From Tatumella terrea (GTDB lineage Bacteria; Pseudomonadota; Gammaproteobacteria; Enterobacterales; Enterobacteriaceae): a stretch of 64,000 nucleotides of DNA. This document shows positions 15,449-25,254 of this stretch, piece by piece. The notes beneath the pieces were generated by a model, which saw only the letters and a program-made list of their open reading frames with translations, made no database searches and was not told the DNA's origin. Where the stretch lies: the NCBI RefSeq assembly GCF_039523755.1, contig NZ_BAAAFX010000018.1, positions 248,001 through 312,000 of the forward strand, given 5' to 3'. How positions within the stretch are numbered: the stretch's first letter is position 1; each line of letters opens with the position of its first letter. The position numbers and the translations under genes are program-made.

Positions 15449-17926
15449 TTAATTTGAGTAGAGGTCTGGGGAGTATTCAGTCAGGGTAAGGGTTTGAGTG
15501 TTATCACCATTGGGTTTAGCACTATCAACCCGCCACATTGTCGCATTCAGATCTGAGTCTGTTGCGATGAAATAACGTGATGGGGACTGAATGTAATTAC
15601 CGTCATAAATATTCAGGTCAAATGTGTCTGCAGCAGCACTGAATGACCTGGGATTACCGTCAACCGGTGAGCATTCCCAGCGACCACGGTAACCACCTTC
15701 ACTGTCAGTCATTACTACATATAACTGCTCGGCACCGAATATGATCCGCTCTGATGTATAGAAAACATCTCCGTCCCTGCCCTTTAGGTATCCGGTTTGC
15801 TGTGCGTTGTCGTACATATCCGGACACTGAACAACCGAGCCTCTCACCACTTGCGTCTGCTCAAGCACCTTAGCGGTCATGGTGAGGCGGGAATAAAGAA
15901 TTTTCCTTGCTTCCAGGTATGCGCGGTCATAGGCCTGTGAACTATTGCTGCAGCCTGATAAGCTGATTTGATTGGCATTACTTGTCGCATCCCCGACCTC
16001 AGTAATGCCATTCTCATCAATTTGCAGATAGACATATGCTTTTTTATTGCTGGTCGGGTCGGTGTAATCCAGAGTCACCCCGTCATATCCGCCAGGCAGA
16101 GACATTGCATAGGCGACCTTATAATCATCCCAGAACATGTTTGACCTGGAGAATACAGTTTCAGGATAGGCCACCGCCTCATCGCGCCAAAATGTCAGGG
16201 TGTCGCCAATCCAGTTCATTGATACCCTGGCCACATCACATATGGCCTGTAAACGCTCACCCAATGGCTGTGCGGCATCTGAGAATGTGTAATCGAAATA
16301 TCCAAGCTGTGGATCGGGAAGCCCACCGGCAATTCCGTAGAGAGTCACTACATCCAGCCGGCTAATATCCTGCTTTCCTGTGATAACCCACTCATGAAGA
16401 ACCGCATCGGCAAATGAACGAGATGGCCTTAGCGTGTAGTCAATCTGACCGGTTGATGAGTCATATGAAATTACGTTCCTCTCCGCGAGCATGTTGTACT
16501 TCTGATCGCGATTACTGTTGCTGTCATCATCCCCCTTAATGGTGACCCTGACCATTGTGTCATCGGGGTACACAACGCCACTTCTCACATTAACCGCGTG
16601 GATTGCAGCCAGCGTGACGACATTAGCGTCATTACTGTTATCAAGCCTCTCTACCGATACCGCGTACCGGCCAGAACCTGCCGATGGGGTAAATTTATGC
16701 GTGGTGCGATAATTTTTCGTAGTGACTTGAAGATTGTTATCAAAATAATAATCGGATGTCTCAGTCGTCCCGGATATAGCGTTGTTAGAGCTATCAACCT
16801 GCCAGACTGAAATTCGATACCTGGTCGTGCCGGCCGTGGGACCTAACTGCACTAAAACATGGACCCATACCTGGGTAGAATCAACTGGAGATATCGCGGG
16901 GCCGATAACCAATGGCGAATTATCATTAAGAGTGAATAATGTATTATTTATTGCTGCATCAGAAGGCAATGAAGCAAACTCTCCGGATATGTCCCCGATA
17001 ACAAAAGTTGTTCGCGACACACTATCATCACCTACAACCCCCTCTGAGTACGTAATAGTTCCGCTCCCAGTGACATTGCTGGTTACCTTTTCACCGTTCA
17101 CATTCCAGGTTGCACTTACGACGAAGGTTATCGGGTGCGGGAGAGATAATGATTCAAAATAAGAGAAATTATCATCGTTAGAAAGCACAACGGCTATAAC
17201 CTGATTACCCGCTACAGACACTGATCCAGGGGAGGCAGTTGTGGCTGTTTGAGACGGATAATCAGCAGACTCATTTAGCCCGGGAACTTCCTCATTATCA
17301 ACATCATCAAAAGTATAACCGACTTCGATATCTCCCAGCTGATCACCAGGCTGGTATATTGAATAGCTTGCTCCTGCCAGATTTCCCAAATTCGATTCAG
17401 AATACCGCACCGATGAGATGGTGTATTTTCCGTAACCAACCTCAAACCATTCAGTGATATATTTTTCATTATCCTTGTATTCGAAAAGAGCCTCCTGGAT
17501 AAGGTCAGGGTAAGCCCTCACCTGACCGTAAATATTCGGTCGGCCTTTATACAGCCTTGCCCGGTTGGTTTGACCAGTCAGGTCATTATTTGCGGATTCC
17601 CCGGTAGATACTGAGGGGGCTGAAGACTTCTGAGAAGCCCCCAACAGTTTCATCACTCCGGAAAGAACCTTAGTTACTGGCCGGAGAACACTGGTGATGA
17701 CTTTGCCTACCCCACCCTCCGGCTGGTCAAAGACGCTCACCACATCATCGGGCTTTGGCTCGTAATTCAGGTCAAAGTCATCTTCAAGTGTTCGCCCATT
17801 TATCCGAACGACAACATTGCTATGGAGATTTTGCTTGTTTAGCCAGTCTAACAACTGAGTCTCGTTGCTAATATTTCCGCGCTCAAAAGGCGATCCCGGC
17901 AGGCGTTGTATTTCATATTTCGCCAT
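15449..17926 (-). CDS. TipJ-type central tail tip/host specificity protein
   Basis: This 825-residue protein has an N-terminal ubiquitin-like region (residues 1-70, including VRINGRTLEDDFDLNYEPKP), a hydrophobic stretch near 72-95 (VGKVITSVLRPVTKVLSGVM), then beta-rich domains including fibronectin-like sections and the late hub domain. The order NlpC, TipJ, tailspike is the usual siphoviral tip arrangement. It is shorter than lambda J (1132 residues), so the tailspike probably does the receptor recognition. Its start overlaps the NlpC gene by 14 bp. Confidence 0.85.
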   Translation of the reverse strand: MAKYEIQRLPGSPFERGNISNETQLLDWLNKQNLHSNVVVRINGRTLEDDFDLNYEPKPDDVVSVFDQPEGGVGKVITSVLRPVTKVLSGVMKLLGASQKSSAPSVSTGESANNDLTGQTNRARLYKGRPNIYGQVRAYPDLIQEALFEYKDNEKYITEWFEVGYGKYTISSVRYSESNLGNLAGASYSIYQPGDQLGDIEVGYTFDDVDNEEVPGLNESADYPSQTATTASPGSVSVAGNQVIAVVLSNDDNFSYFESLSLPHPITFVVSATWNVNGEKVTSNVTGSGTITYSEGVVGDDSVSRTTFVIGDISGEFASLPSDAAINNTLFTLNDNSPLVIGPAISPVDSTQVWVHVLVQLGPTAGTTRYRISVWQVDSSNNAISGTTETSDYYFDNNLQVTTKNYRTTHKFTPSAGSGRYAVSVERLDNSNDANVVTLAAIHAVNVRSGVVYPDDTMVRVTIKGDDDSNSNRDQKYNMLAERNVISYDSSTGQIDYTLRPSRSFADAVLHEWVITGKQDISRLDVVTLYGIAGGLPDPQLGYFDYTFSDAAQPLGERLQAICDVARVSMNWIGDTLTFWRDEAVAYPETVFSRSNMFWDDYKVAYAMSLPGGYDGVTLDYTDPTSNKKAYVYLQIDENGITEVGDATSNANQISLSGCSNSSQAYDRAYLEARKILYSRLTMTAKVLEQTQVVRGSVVQCPDMYDNAQQTGYLKGRDGDVFYTSERIIFGAEQLYVVMTDSEGGYRGRWECSPVDGNPRSFSAAADTFDLNIYDGNYIQSPSRYFIATDSDLNATMWRVDSAKPNGDNTQTLTLTEYSPDLYSN

Positions 17927-18308
17927 ATTTAAGATACTCCACCCTTTGATAAATTTTCATCAGCGCCAGTGGGCTATCAACCCTAACGAATCCGTGCTCG
18001 CCGCGGGAGTGCAGACATTTCCCCGGGGAAACGATTACTCCGACATGTGAAGGACTATCCCCACGATAAAATACAGCCAGACAACCAACCCCGGCACTGT
18101 TTGCCTCCTGCCATTTCATTCGCTGCTGGGTATAGCAGGTAATAAAATCCGCGTCAGACTCATAACCGGGAATATGATGAAGCTCTTTCCCCAGGACGTG
18201 CCTGTAGTAGAGCACCACAAGTCCCCAGCAATCCATTTGATTAAAATCACAGGCACGGTTAGCCCACGGCTTGCCGATGACACGCCGTATAAATTCATCA
18301 TTCGTCAT
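17913..18308 (-). CDS. NlpC/P60 tail peptidase (gpK-like)
   Basis: This 131-residue protein has the NlpC/P60 catalytic pattern: DCWGLV with the nucleophile cysteine near residue 27, SHVGVIV with the histidine near residue 86, and a later polar position. In siphoviruses this protein helps tail tip assembly or local murein cutting during entry. It is flanked by the DUF1833 protein and the tip protein with overlaps at both ends (18305-18308 and 17913-17926), indicating tight coupling. Confidence 0.85.
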   Translation of the reverse strand: MTNDEFIRRVIGKPWANRACDFNQMDCWGLVVLYYRHVLGKELHHIPGYESDADFITCYTQQRMKWQEANSAGVGCLAVFYRGDSPSHVGVIVSPGKCLHSRGEHGFVRVDSPLALMKIYQRVEYLKYGEI

Positions 18309-18775
18309 AAATTCAGAAGTCCGGGATAGTCTTTTGTGGTGTAGATGATTGGGTTTGCCAATGACAGAGGGTTGGTCAGACTGGCGGTAATGGTCACGTT
18401 GTTCGCATCCAGCGAGACATCTTTAACATAAAGCGAATAGGCGTTAAGCGCTGCAGAATCACCGATGTTATCCCACACGCTGTAGGTGCATGATATGGCG
18501 CTCATACGCTGTGCACCACGCCATAATTTAAGCGTATTCCTGACGTTTTCAGCACCGGCAACAAAGGTGATCGTCATTGATATGGTCGCAGTTCCATCCT
18601 GAGCAGGCTCCGTCACGCTGAATCTGGCCGGCTGATAGCTGTCACCTCCGAATGTTGCTGCTGAAAACAGGTTGTTGACCGTTCTGTAATATCCGAATGC
18701 CGGATGGTAAAAGGTCACTGTTTCTTTGAGATCAGATGCCGGCCGCCGTTCCTTCCACTCTTTTAGTGTTGTCAT
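18305..18775 (-). CDS. DUF1833-type minor tail protein (gpL-like)
   Basis: This 156-residue beta-rich protein fits the DUF1833 group found at the tail tip: FYHPAFGYYRTVNN near residue 22 and VSLDANNVTITASLTNPLSL near residue 120. It lies between the gpM-like protein and the NlpC peptidase, as in other siphoviral tip clusters. It overlaps both neighbours by one or four bases. Confidence 0.7.
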   Translation of the reverse strand: MTTLKEWKERRPASDLKETVTFYHPAFGYYRTVNNLFSAATFGGDSYQPARFSVTEPAQDGTATISMTITFVAGAENVRNTLKLWRGAQRMSAISCTYSVWDNIGDSAALNAYSLYVKDVSLDANNVTITASLTNPLSLANPIIYTTKDYPGLLNL

Positions 18776-19248
18776 TACGCCTCCGGTAAAATCACTGTCA
18801 CCAGCGGGTCGAGCCAGTCCTCATAGCCTGTAGGTGCCTCAACAATCCAGTCGTCATAGTCTGCTGTGCCATCATTGATACCATTGCAGATAACCGTAGC
18901 TGTCCAGGTAACCATAATTCCGTCCTTACTGGTCTGAACCGGCATTGCCGTAAAATGAAGTGTCTGAACCTGCGGCCCCTGATTGTCACCAAGGTCTATC
19001 GCCATCTCAAACCAGTTGCGGCCACTATCGCAATATGTCGGAGACCTCAACCATGACTTGAACACCTGAGCCTGCTGAAGCGTGAATAACCATGTCAGAG
19101 ACCAGGTGGCTTTCAGGTCAGTAGTAACCGGGGTGAAAATCGCAGGGCCGACCGCTGGCTGAGTCGCTAAAAAGCCGGTGTCCTGCGTCATATTCTGGCT
19201 GGCGCGTTGTGGTAACGGCAGCCTGTCAGGGTATTGAACGGTTGCCAC
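18775..19248 (-). CDS. Minor tail protein (gpM-like)
   Basis: A 157-residue Trp-rich beta protein (TWSLTWLFTLQQAQVFKSWL near residue 48, GRNWFEMAIDLGD near 76). Its position directly after the tape measure gene and before DUF1833 is that of lambda M, the tip protein that caps the tape measure end. The name is based mainly on gene order. It overlaps both neighbours by one base. Confidence 0.65.
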   Translation of the reverse strand: MATVQYPDRLPLPQRASQNMTQDTGFLATQPAVGPAIFTPVTTDLKATWSLTWLFTLQQAQVFKSWLRSPTYCDSGRNWFEMAIDLGDNQGPQVQTLHFTAMPVQTSKDGIMVTWTATVICNGINDGTADYDDWIVEAPTGYEDWLDPLVTVILPEA

Positions 19249-22200
19249 TAATAATCTCCTGTTGCTTTACGGGACAAGCCGAATGTGGACTGAACTGATG
19301 ATGACATTGGCCCGCCTGATTCCATATCCGTCAGGAAGGTCTCAATCAGGACCTGGCTTCCATTCTGGGTTGTCTGGTTTTGAACATTCACGCCACTGGC
19401 GTAATTATTGACAACATGAGTTACGGATACGCCCGAAGAATTCCCGCCGGTGATATCCTTGTTGCTCAGAACGCTGCCGTTATCTCCGGGGATCATGTAT
19501 TGACTGCCGTTGCTCGCCTTGTAAATCTCAGGCAGTCCGGATTCTCCAACCTGATATAGCCCTCCGGGGGATACCGGACCGCCATTCTTTCTCATGCCGG
19601 TAAGGGCAAGCCCCTGATAAAGCCCAACAGTGGAACTAATACCCGCCATTGCAGGAGCCGCGTTTCCACCAAGGGTTGCAAGTGAGGCCATAGCCGCCGC
19701 CGGTGCCCAGGCAGTTGATACCATAGCTGCTTCCCCCATGGTGGCCGCTGAAACGGCGCTCCCCATTGTCTGCTGAATAATCATCTGCCTTACCCATTCG
19801 GCACCGGCTTGAACAAATGAGTTAATCACAGCATTAAGAACCGTATTGCCAAGCGACTTCATCGCATCAGATACACTCATCGTTCCGGTGAGTATTCCAG
19901 TCAGTGCATTCGAGGCGTTATCAGCAAAAGCATCAAACCCTGCTGTCATTGCTGAATAGCCTGTACCTTGCTGACTTAGCAGGGTCCACTGCGCCGCTGT
20001 ACGTTGCTGCTCATATTGAGTATTTGCCGCATTCATCAGCGCGAGGCCCTGCTGTTCTGTGAGAACTTTTTGCTGAGTGAACTGCTGAATAAGGGCTAAC
20101 TTCTGAGCATTTTCATTCGCGAGTTGCTGAACGGGATCAACCTGTCCGGCCAATGACTGCTGAGGCGTGACTACACTCTGGCTGTTAATTTTATCCAGGT
20201 TAGAAATATGTTCTGCGGCCAGTTTTTCAGACGCCTGCTGATATTGTTGCTGGCTGATAATCAGATTTCCCTGGGCGTCTTTCTGCCCTTTCAGCAACTC
20301 AAGTTGAGCGGATTTATTCGTGTAATCATCGTTTTCAGCCACTTCAGGGATTAGGTTTCTGGCCTTGAGGGCTGCCGATTGCTGCCAGATAGCTTCAGCA
20401 TATTTGGCTGCCTCCTCCCGTTGTGCGGCTGTAGCATTTTTACCGAGCGACATTTCGGCACGGAGTTTAGCCTGCTCCAAAGTTAGGTTTTGCGACGATA
20501 CTGCATTGAGATCTGACTGCTGGCGCATCTGCTCCAGCTTCTGAGCGATACTTGCTTCGCTGGCGGCCAGACGCTTAGCTTCTGACGCGGCATTTTTTTT
20601 TGCTTTCTGGTTGTCCTTAACAGCCTGAGTATTTTTGTAGGTCTGCTCAGCTTCATTCTGCATCTGAAGTGCCTGAGGGCTATCAGCAGAAAACCCTGCA
20701 TCTTCAGATTTATAAAGCGCCTGTAACCTTGCCCGGGCGGTACCCTGTAGTTTTGACAGGGCAAGATCACGCTGAGATTGCTGTATCAGGTTTTTCTGTC
20801 CGGCTGTCAGGTTGTCCATTTCGCCTTTTAGCGCTGACACGTTAGCTTTTGCATTGGCGGATGTGGTAACCAGATCAACCAACTTCCCAATAAATGTCGT
20901 TAGCGCCGCCTGACCGTCAGTCGTGGATGACTTAATAGACTGGAGCTGCAATACAAGCGCCTGGAGTGCTTCCGGTGATTTTGTCTGAGAGACGTTTTCA
21001 AGTTGTTTGGCGAGATCAAATGCCTGCTGCTCTGAAATGCCAAAGTTAGAAGACAATGCCCCAATAGTGGCCGAGAAGGTGGCAATTGATCCCCTGCTTA
21101 TGCCGGCATTTGAAGAAAGCTCTCTGAATGCTTCGCTCACACTACTGGTCTGAATATTAGCCGCCTGCAGGATGTCATTGAATGCACTGATGCCAACCAT
21201 TCCCCCGGAAAACGCTGCCTTAGCAGAATCCCCAAGACCAAAAAGAGAGGTCGATGCATCCGTGATAGCATCCGGCAATTTTGATATTGCCTGGTTGTAC
21301 TCAATGAGGGCCTGATTTCTCAGTATCGTCGCTGCTTCGGCGTTAGTTTTCGCCAGCAATGCATACTTATCTGACAGGGCTGCCACCCCGCCTTGAGATA
21401 CGGTCACTACCTGATCCAATGCATTGGTTGCAGTGGCCAGGTCTTTCATAGTGTCTTCAGCGTTACCCATGCTTTTAACAAGGGTGCCTACTATCACAGA
21501 CCCAAGAGCGATAATTGCGCCTACAACCGCACCACCCGGACCGAAAGCCCCAGCCAACTGTGATCCCTGCTCACTGAAAGCCAATATAGCTGACTGACCA
21601 CCCTGGACCTGAACAATAAAGTCCTGAACCTGGTAGCCTGCCTGCTGCATACTGTGCTTCCAGTTAACATGACTTTTAGCGCCTGCATCGGTGCCATTTT
21701 TCATGTCATACAACTGGCCGGTCAGATCACCAATTTTGTCCTTTTCGGCATCAGTGGCACCTGATCCGGCACGCAACTGAGCTGCCAGGATTGCAGCGCT
21801 CCTTGCACCATTCTCCTGAGCTTCATCGAGAATAGCTAACTGGTTACCTAACCCTTCGATTATTGATTCTGCTCGGCTGAATTCGCTGCTGGCTGTGCCT
21901 GTGCTTGTCCCGGCACCGCGCATGGCTTCAGCTATTGAGTTGGCAGCACCAATCAGGGAGTTCATAGCGCCCTGCATTTGCGCCAGTGTCATACTGGCCG
22001 CAGCTGAGGATGCATTAGCTTGCTGAATAGCTATAGCCATTGCGCTGACAGTTGTATTCAGCGTTTGCATCGAACCATCCACTGATTTTGTAGATGAAGC
22101 GATTTGCGTCAGAGATGAAGCGGCAGACTTGCTGTCCTTACTCATGCTATCCAGACTCTTGCCGGTCGATTGCGCCGCTGAAGCCATATTATCCAGCGTT

Positions 22201-22289
22201 GAATCGACCTGTTTAGCACTGGTCAGAAGCTTTGCTGTGTCGATATCAACATCAAAATAGATTGAGCCTGCGTTCTGACTGTCTGCCAT
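19248..22289 (-). CDS. Tail tape measure protein
   Basis: This 1013-residue protein is the longest product in the tail cluster. It has long Ala/Gln/Ser-rich helical stretches, coiled-coil blocks (residues 30-200 and 500-640) and hydrophobic segments near 235-275 and 820-890 (VVGAIIALGSVIVGTLV). These features are typical of tape measure proteins that fix tail length and enter the host envelope. It is preceded by a moron plus terminator instead of the usual second chaperone frame. Confidence 0.92.
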   Translation of the reverse strand: MADSQNAGSIYFDVDIDTAKLLTSAKQVDSTLDNMASAAQSTGKSLDSMSKDSKSAASSLTQIASSTKSVDGSMQTLNTTVSAMAIAIQQANASSAAASMTLAQMQGAMNSLIGAANSIAEAMRGAGTSTGTASSEFSRAESIIEGLGNQLAILDEAQENGARSAAILAAQLRAGSGATDAEKDKIGDLTGQLYDMKNGTDAGAKSHVNWKHSMQQAGYQVQDFIVQVQGGQSAILAFSEQGSQLAGAFGPGGAVVGAIIALGSVIVGTLVKSMGNAEDTMKDLATATNALDQVVTVSQGGVAALSDKYALLAKTNAEAATILRNQALIEYNQAISKLPDAITDASTSLFGLGDSAKAAFSGGMVGISAFNDILQAANIQTSSVSEAFRELSSNAGISRGSIATFSATIGALSSNFGISEQQAFDLAKQLENVSQTKSPEALQALVLQLQSIKSSTTDGQAALTTFIGKLVDLVTTSANAKANVSALKGEMDNLTAGQKNLIQQSQRDLALSKLQGTARARLQALYKSEDAGFSADSPQALQMQNEAEQTYKNTQAVKDNQKAKKNAASEAKRLAASEASIAQKLEQMRQQSDLNAVSSQNLTLEQAKLRAEMSLGKNATAAQREEAAKYAEAIWQQSAALKARNLIPEVAENDDYTNKSAQLELLKGQKDAQGNLIISQQQYQQASEKLAAEHISNLDKINSQSVVTPQQSLAGQVDPVQQLANENAQKLALIQQFTQQKVLTEQQGLALMNAANTQYEQQRTAAQWTLLSQQGTGYSAMTAGFDAFADNASNALTGILTGTMSVSDAMKSLGNTVLNAVINSFVQAGAEWVRQMIIQQTMGSAVSAATMGEAAMVSTAWAPAAAMASLATLGGNAAPAMAGISSTVGLYQGLALTGMRKNGGPVSPGGLYQVGESGLPEIYKASNGSQYMIPGDNGSVLSNKDITGGNSSGVSVTHVVNNYASGVNVQNQTTQNGSQVLIETFLTDMESGGPMSSSVQSTFGLSRKATGDY

Positions 22290-22307
22290 TTCCTATTCTC
22301 CGGGCAT

Positions 22308-22331
22308 AAAAAAACCCCGTCGAAGCGAGGT
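22308..22331 (-). terminator. Intrinsic terminator after moron 1
   Basis: On the minus strand, ACCTCG, a CTTCGA-type loop and CGGGG are followed by seven Ts. It lies between the secreted-protein gene and the tape measure gene, inside the late operon. Confidence 0.8.
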
Positions 22332-22348
22332 CTAGAATTTAGCGTTAA

Positions 22349-22819
22349 TTATTTGCAGTATTGATCATGCTCTATTCGGTATTGGTTGGTCTGTATGACC
22401 ACTGCTGTTTTGTAAAACTTATCATGACCAGAATAAAGCAACGGATACTTCGAATATTTGAAGGTGATAGCCTTGTCGCTAGCAGAATAAATAAACCTTG
22501 CCCCTATCCTGCTTAGTTCTGTCTTACCTGAGACGACACCACATACATAATTGTTCCCATCATGCTTAAATGTTTTCATATCAGAAAAAGACAAGCCATC
22601 AGGTACTGAGAAATCATTGTCACAGGAAGCAATAGCGAATGGCCGTTTCGATATATCACTCTCAGCCATGGACGCCATCAATGAACATGAGCTTTTCAAC
22701 TGAGCGGCAGTTAACTCCTCCCTGATAGCGCCCTGAGCCTCAGACTGATACTGGTCTTCGCCTGCAATAGCAACATGGCTGCACACTGCTAGCATAAACA
22801 GTAATATTACCTTCCTCAC
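22349..22819 (-). CDS. Moron 1: unknown secreted protein
   Basis: This 156-residue product has a clear signal peptide: MRKVILLFMLAV core, cleavage after AIA before GEDQYQ. A GTG start at 22819 with GAGGA seven bases upstream is preferred over the longer ATG frame. The mature part has five cysteines (CSLMAS, ASCDND, YVCGVV, the final DQYCK and one near the signal), so disulfides in the periplasm are likely. It interrupts the conserved chaperone-tape measure order and has its own terminator, the mark of a moron. A superinfection-exclusion or envelope role is possible; no family is recognised. Confidence 0.75.
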   Translation of the reverse strand: MRKVILLFMLAVCSHVAIAGEDQYQSEAQGAIREELTAAQLKSSCSLMASMAESDISKRPFAIASCDNDFSVPDGLSFSDMKTFKHDGNNYVCGVVSGKTELSRIGARFIYSASDKAITFKYSKYPLLYSGHDKFYKTAVVIQTNQYRIEHDQYCK

Positions 22820-22895
22820 ATCCCTATCCTCATTGGTAAAGTCAAGACCAATCCTAAAGGTAAAGTTATGCAATAGGAAGCAAGAACCCGAACAC

Positions 22896-23564
22896 TTATC
22901 CCTTCATTCGCTTATCTTTCATCACAAAGTAGTCATCAACTACCTTGTCGTACTCTTCACGGGTAAAGCCTTTCTGCTCGGGGTATTTGGCGTTTAACAA
23001 CAGGATAAACTCTGTCATGGTGAGATTTTCGGCTTCAGTGCGCGCCATGCCAAAGTGATTTCTGGCAGCATTGATGTACTCAACCGCCCGGAACTCTTTA
23101 ACCGTTGCTTTCGACTCATGCCGCTGCAGCAGCCTGACCTTCGCCCTGCCGATAATACCGTGGATTATCAGCTCTGATGCAATCACTATCAGGTCGTTGG
23201 CATCGATCCGGCCTTTTCGCCAGATAAATGCGCGCTTACCGGTGCGTGACGGGGCAATCTCACCAGTCAGTGGTGTGGCGTCAGTTTCACAGCAGGCATC
23301 CATGACAGTCACCGCGGCTACAAATGCGGCTTTACCTTCTGCGGAGTTATTGAGGTAACGCAAAAACCATTCAGGCAGTCTGCCGAACACCGACAACGCC
23401 CCGACTATCAGCTGACTCAGGTTGTCATTGTGCAGTGCATAGAACGTCGAAACTATTTCCTCCGGAGTGCCGATCTTGGTCATATTCGCGAATGATGGCC
23501 GGAAAAAGTAATCCGTATCACCCACAGAGATAACGCATTCCCCGATTTCCTTAATTGGTGTCAT
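22896..23564 (-). CDS. DUF6246-type tail assembly chaperone
   Basis: This 222-residue protein lies after the major tail protein. In this phage group the equivalent gene encodes a DUF6246 protein acting as tape-measure chaperone. Features are an N-terminal beta part (CVISVGDTDYFFRPSF), a helical middle and a C-terminal FILLLNAKYPEQKGF segment. A 3' fragment of a homologue survives outside the prophage at 10803-10866. I do not see a frameshifted extension; the moron follows instead. Confidence 0.75.
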   Translation of the reverse strand: MTPIKEIGECVISVGDTDYFFRPSFANMTKIGTPEEIVSTFYALHNDNLSQLIVGALSVFGRLPEWFLRYLNNSAEGKAAFVAAVTVMDACCETDATPLTGEIAPSRTGKRAFIWRKGRIDANDLIVIASELIIHGIIGRAKVRLLQRHESKATVKEFRAVEYINAARNHFGMARTEAENLTMTEFILLLNAKYPEQKGFTREEYDKVVDDYFVMKDKRMKG

Positions 23565-23617
23565 TTTTCAGCCTCATAATCAATATCAAGGGCAGTCGAA
23601 ACCACCCTTTGGATTGG

Positions 23618-24361
23618 TTACGCTGCTGTAACCGTGATTGCACTGGTGGCAGTGAAGCTACCATCAGAGGTTGTAGCGGTAATAGTTACGGTACCGGCTT
23701 TCACGCCGGTCACCAGACCGCTGGAGCTAACAGTTGCGACCGTTGCATCAGATGTTGACCAGGTCACCACCTGATTAGTGGAATCGGTAGGCGAGACGGA
23801 TGCCGTTAACTGGCGAGTTGCTGCGACTGCGATACTTGCAGCGGTTGGCGCAACAGTAACTCCGGTGACGGCAACAGTGTCGTTGATATCGTCAATGGCG
23901 ACAGTGGAGCCATCAGCGACCTTGAACTCTGTAGAGAGCGTCACAATGTCGTCAGTGCCGCCGTCATTGCTCAGAGCGGTGATTACCATGTACGCCTGAA
24001 TCATGATCTGTCCGAAGTACATACGAACCCACAGCGTAGGCTGACGCGATGCGTTTACCTCATTGACGTAATACTTGATAAATTTGTATATGCCGTACTG
24101 GTCAGATTTATCGTTAACCCGGACTTCACCTTCAAACTTCAGAGTCAAATCATTCGAGGTGACTATGTTTTCAACCCACCCCTTAGTGTCGTCGGCAGAA
24201 GAGCTTTTGGAGTTTGGGTTCATGTCGAAGGTTTTTGATGTGCCGGCCGCCAGGAGCATAAACTCCGACTCGGAAGGAACTGTATCGGCGCAACCGTCAG
24301 CCACTTCAAGAATGACGGCGCGACCAAACAGTTTTGTATTATCGGTGTTACATTTAGCCAT
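23618..24361 (-). CDS. Major tail protein with C-terminal Ig-like (BIG2) domain
   Basis: This 247-residue protein has a tail-tube domain in residues 1-160 and a bacterial Ig-like group 2 domain in 165-247 (VTVAPTAASIAVAATRQL...VTWSTSDATVATVSSSG...). Such Ig domains decorate the outside of tail tubes and are thought to aid weak surface attachment. Gene order (after the tail terminator, before the chaperone) supports the role. The Ig part is Ala/Thr/Val-rich. Confidence 0.9.
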   Translation of the reverse strand: MAKCNTDNTKLFGRAVILEVADGCADTVPSESEFMLLAAGTSKTFDMNPNSKSSSADDTKGWVENIVTSNDLTLKFEGEVRVNDKSDQYGIYKFIKYYVNEVNASRQPTLWVRMYFGQIMIQAYMVITALSNDGGTDDIVTLSTEFKVADGSTVAIDDINDTVAVTGVTVAPTAASIAVAATRQLTASVSPTDSTNQVVTWSTSDATVATVSSSGLVTGVKAGTVTITATTSDGSFTATSAITVTAA

Positions 24362-24423
24362 TTTCAGCCTCTTTTGAGCGTAAAAAAGGCCGCTAAATAG
24401 CGACCTGTTCGGTTTGGTTCGGG

Positions 24424-24813
24424 TTACTCCCCATAGGTGCAGACAAACTGCATTCGCCAGACCAGACGACCTTCTGCTGTCTGAACCGGTGAGGGAATCC
24501 CACCCATATTTGTTATCTGCCCCACACAGGAGTCAGACAGAGGGTTTTGCTGCACATAGTCGATGATGGCCTGAACATCAGTTTCTGATTTGGCATAATC
24601 ACCGGCGTTCTTTCCAGTGATCACGTCAACCATTACGTAATACTCAGCACCTAAATCACGGTCGATGTTGCTGCCGCCATTTGGCCGGATCACAATGAAC
24701 CGGTCAGTTAATTTTCCGGTATCAGTCCAGACAAGCGCCTGAATGGTATAGCCAGTCGTCAGGCCTGCATCAACAAGAAGATTGCGGACCCGCTTATGCA
24801 TTGGTGGATTCAT
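24424..24813 (-). CDS. Tail terminator protein
   Basis: This 129-residue protein is placed between the HK97 gp10-like protein and the major tail protein, the position of the tail terminator that stops tube growth and joins head and tail. The sequence has the beta-alpha pattern of that family, with GYTIQALVWTDTG near residue 20 and WRMQFVCTYGE at the end. It overlaps the upstream gene by four bases. Confidence 0.75.
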   Translation of the reverse strand: MNPPMHKRVRNLLVDAGLTTGYTIQALVWTDTGKLTDRFIVIRPNGGSNIDRDLGAEYYVMVDVITGKNAGDYAKSETDVQAIIDYVQQNPLSDSCVGQITNMGGIPSPVQTAEGRLVWRMQFVCTYGE

Positions 24814-25253
24814 CTGGACATCTCCTTATGCACCACGGAAATCACGGCATCTTTCGCATTTTCAGCGCCTTTCGTCAGAAAGTGCGGCTCTGCGTGAGGG
24901 TCCCAAAAGTTACCTTTGTCAGAAGCAAACCCCACCTTGCCGGAGCTGGTTTTAAACGACTTCACGCTGGATCTCGGCTTGCCTTTAAGTTTGCCAGGCG
25001 CATTGTGAACATACACGGCATAGTCAGCAGAGTAGCCGACGCGGCCGGTAACCATCGTTCCGTTAACCATCAATTCCCTGTACTGAGAGTTGATGAGCGT
25101 TGATGTATCAATAGGGGTAAGAGTTGCAGCTTCAGACCCTATTACGATTGAGGCTGCCTGTACCGCCCTCGGCGCTCTCCTGCCCTCAATGTCACTCACA
25201 AGCGCGTCCAGACCTTGCTTTGATGCCTGTATACCACGTACTTTAATCCCCAT
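24810..25253 (-). CDS. HK97 gp10-like neck/tail completion protein
   Basis: This 147-residue protein has the HK97-gp10 pattern: an N-terminal helix of about 40 residues (GLDALVSDIEGRRAPRAVQ), TPIDTSTLINS, then VGYSADYAVYVHN and a HAEPHFLTKGAENAKD C-terminal helix. It is a head-tail connector component located before the tail terminator. Confidence 0.85.
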   Translation of the reverse strand: MGIKVRGIQASKQGLDALVSDIEGRRAPRAVQAASIVIGSEAATLTPIDTSTLINSQYRELMVNGTMVTGRVGYSADYAVYVHNAPGKLKGKPRSSVKSFKTSSGKVGFASDKGNFWDPHAEPHFLTKGAENAKDAVISVVHKEMSR

Positions 25254-25254
25254 A

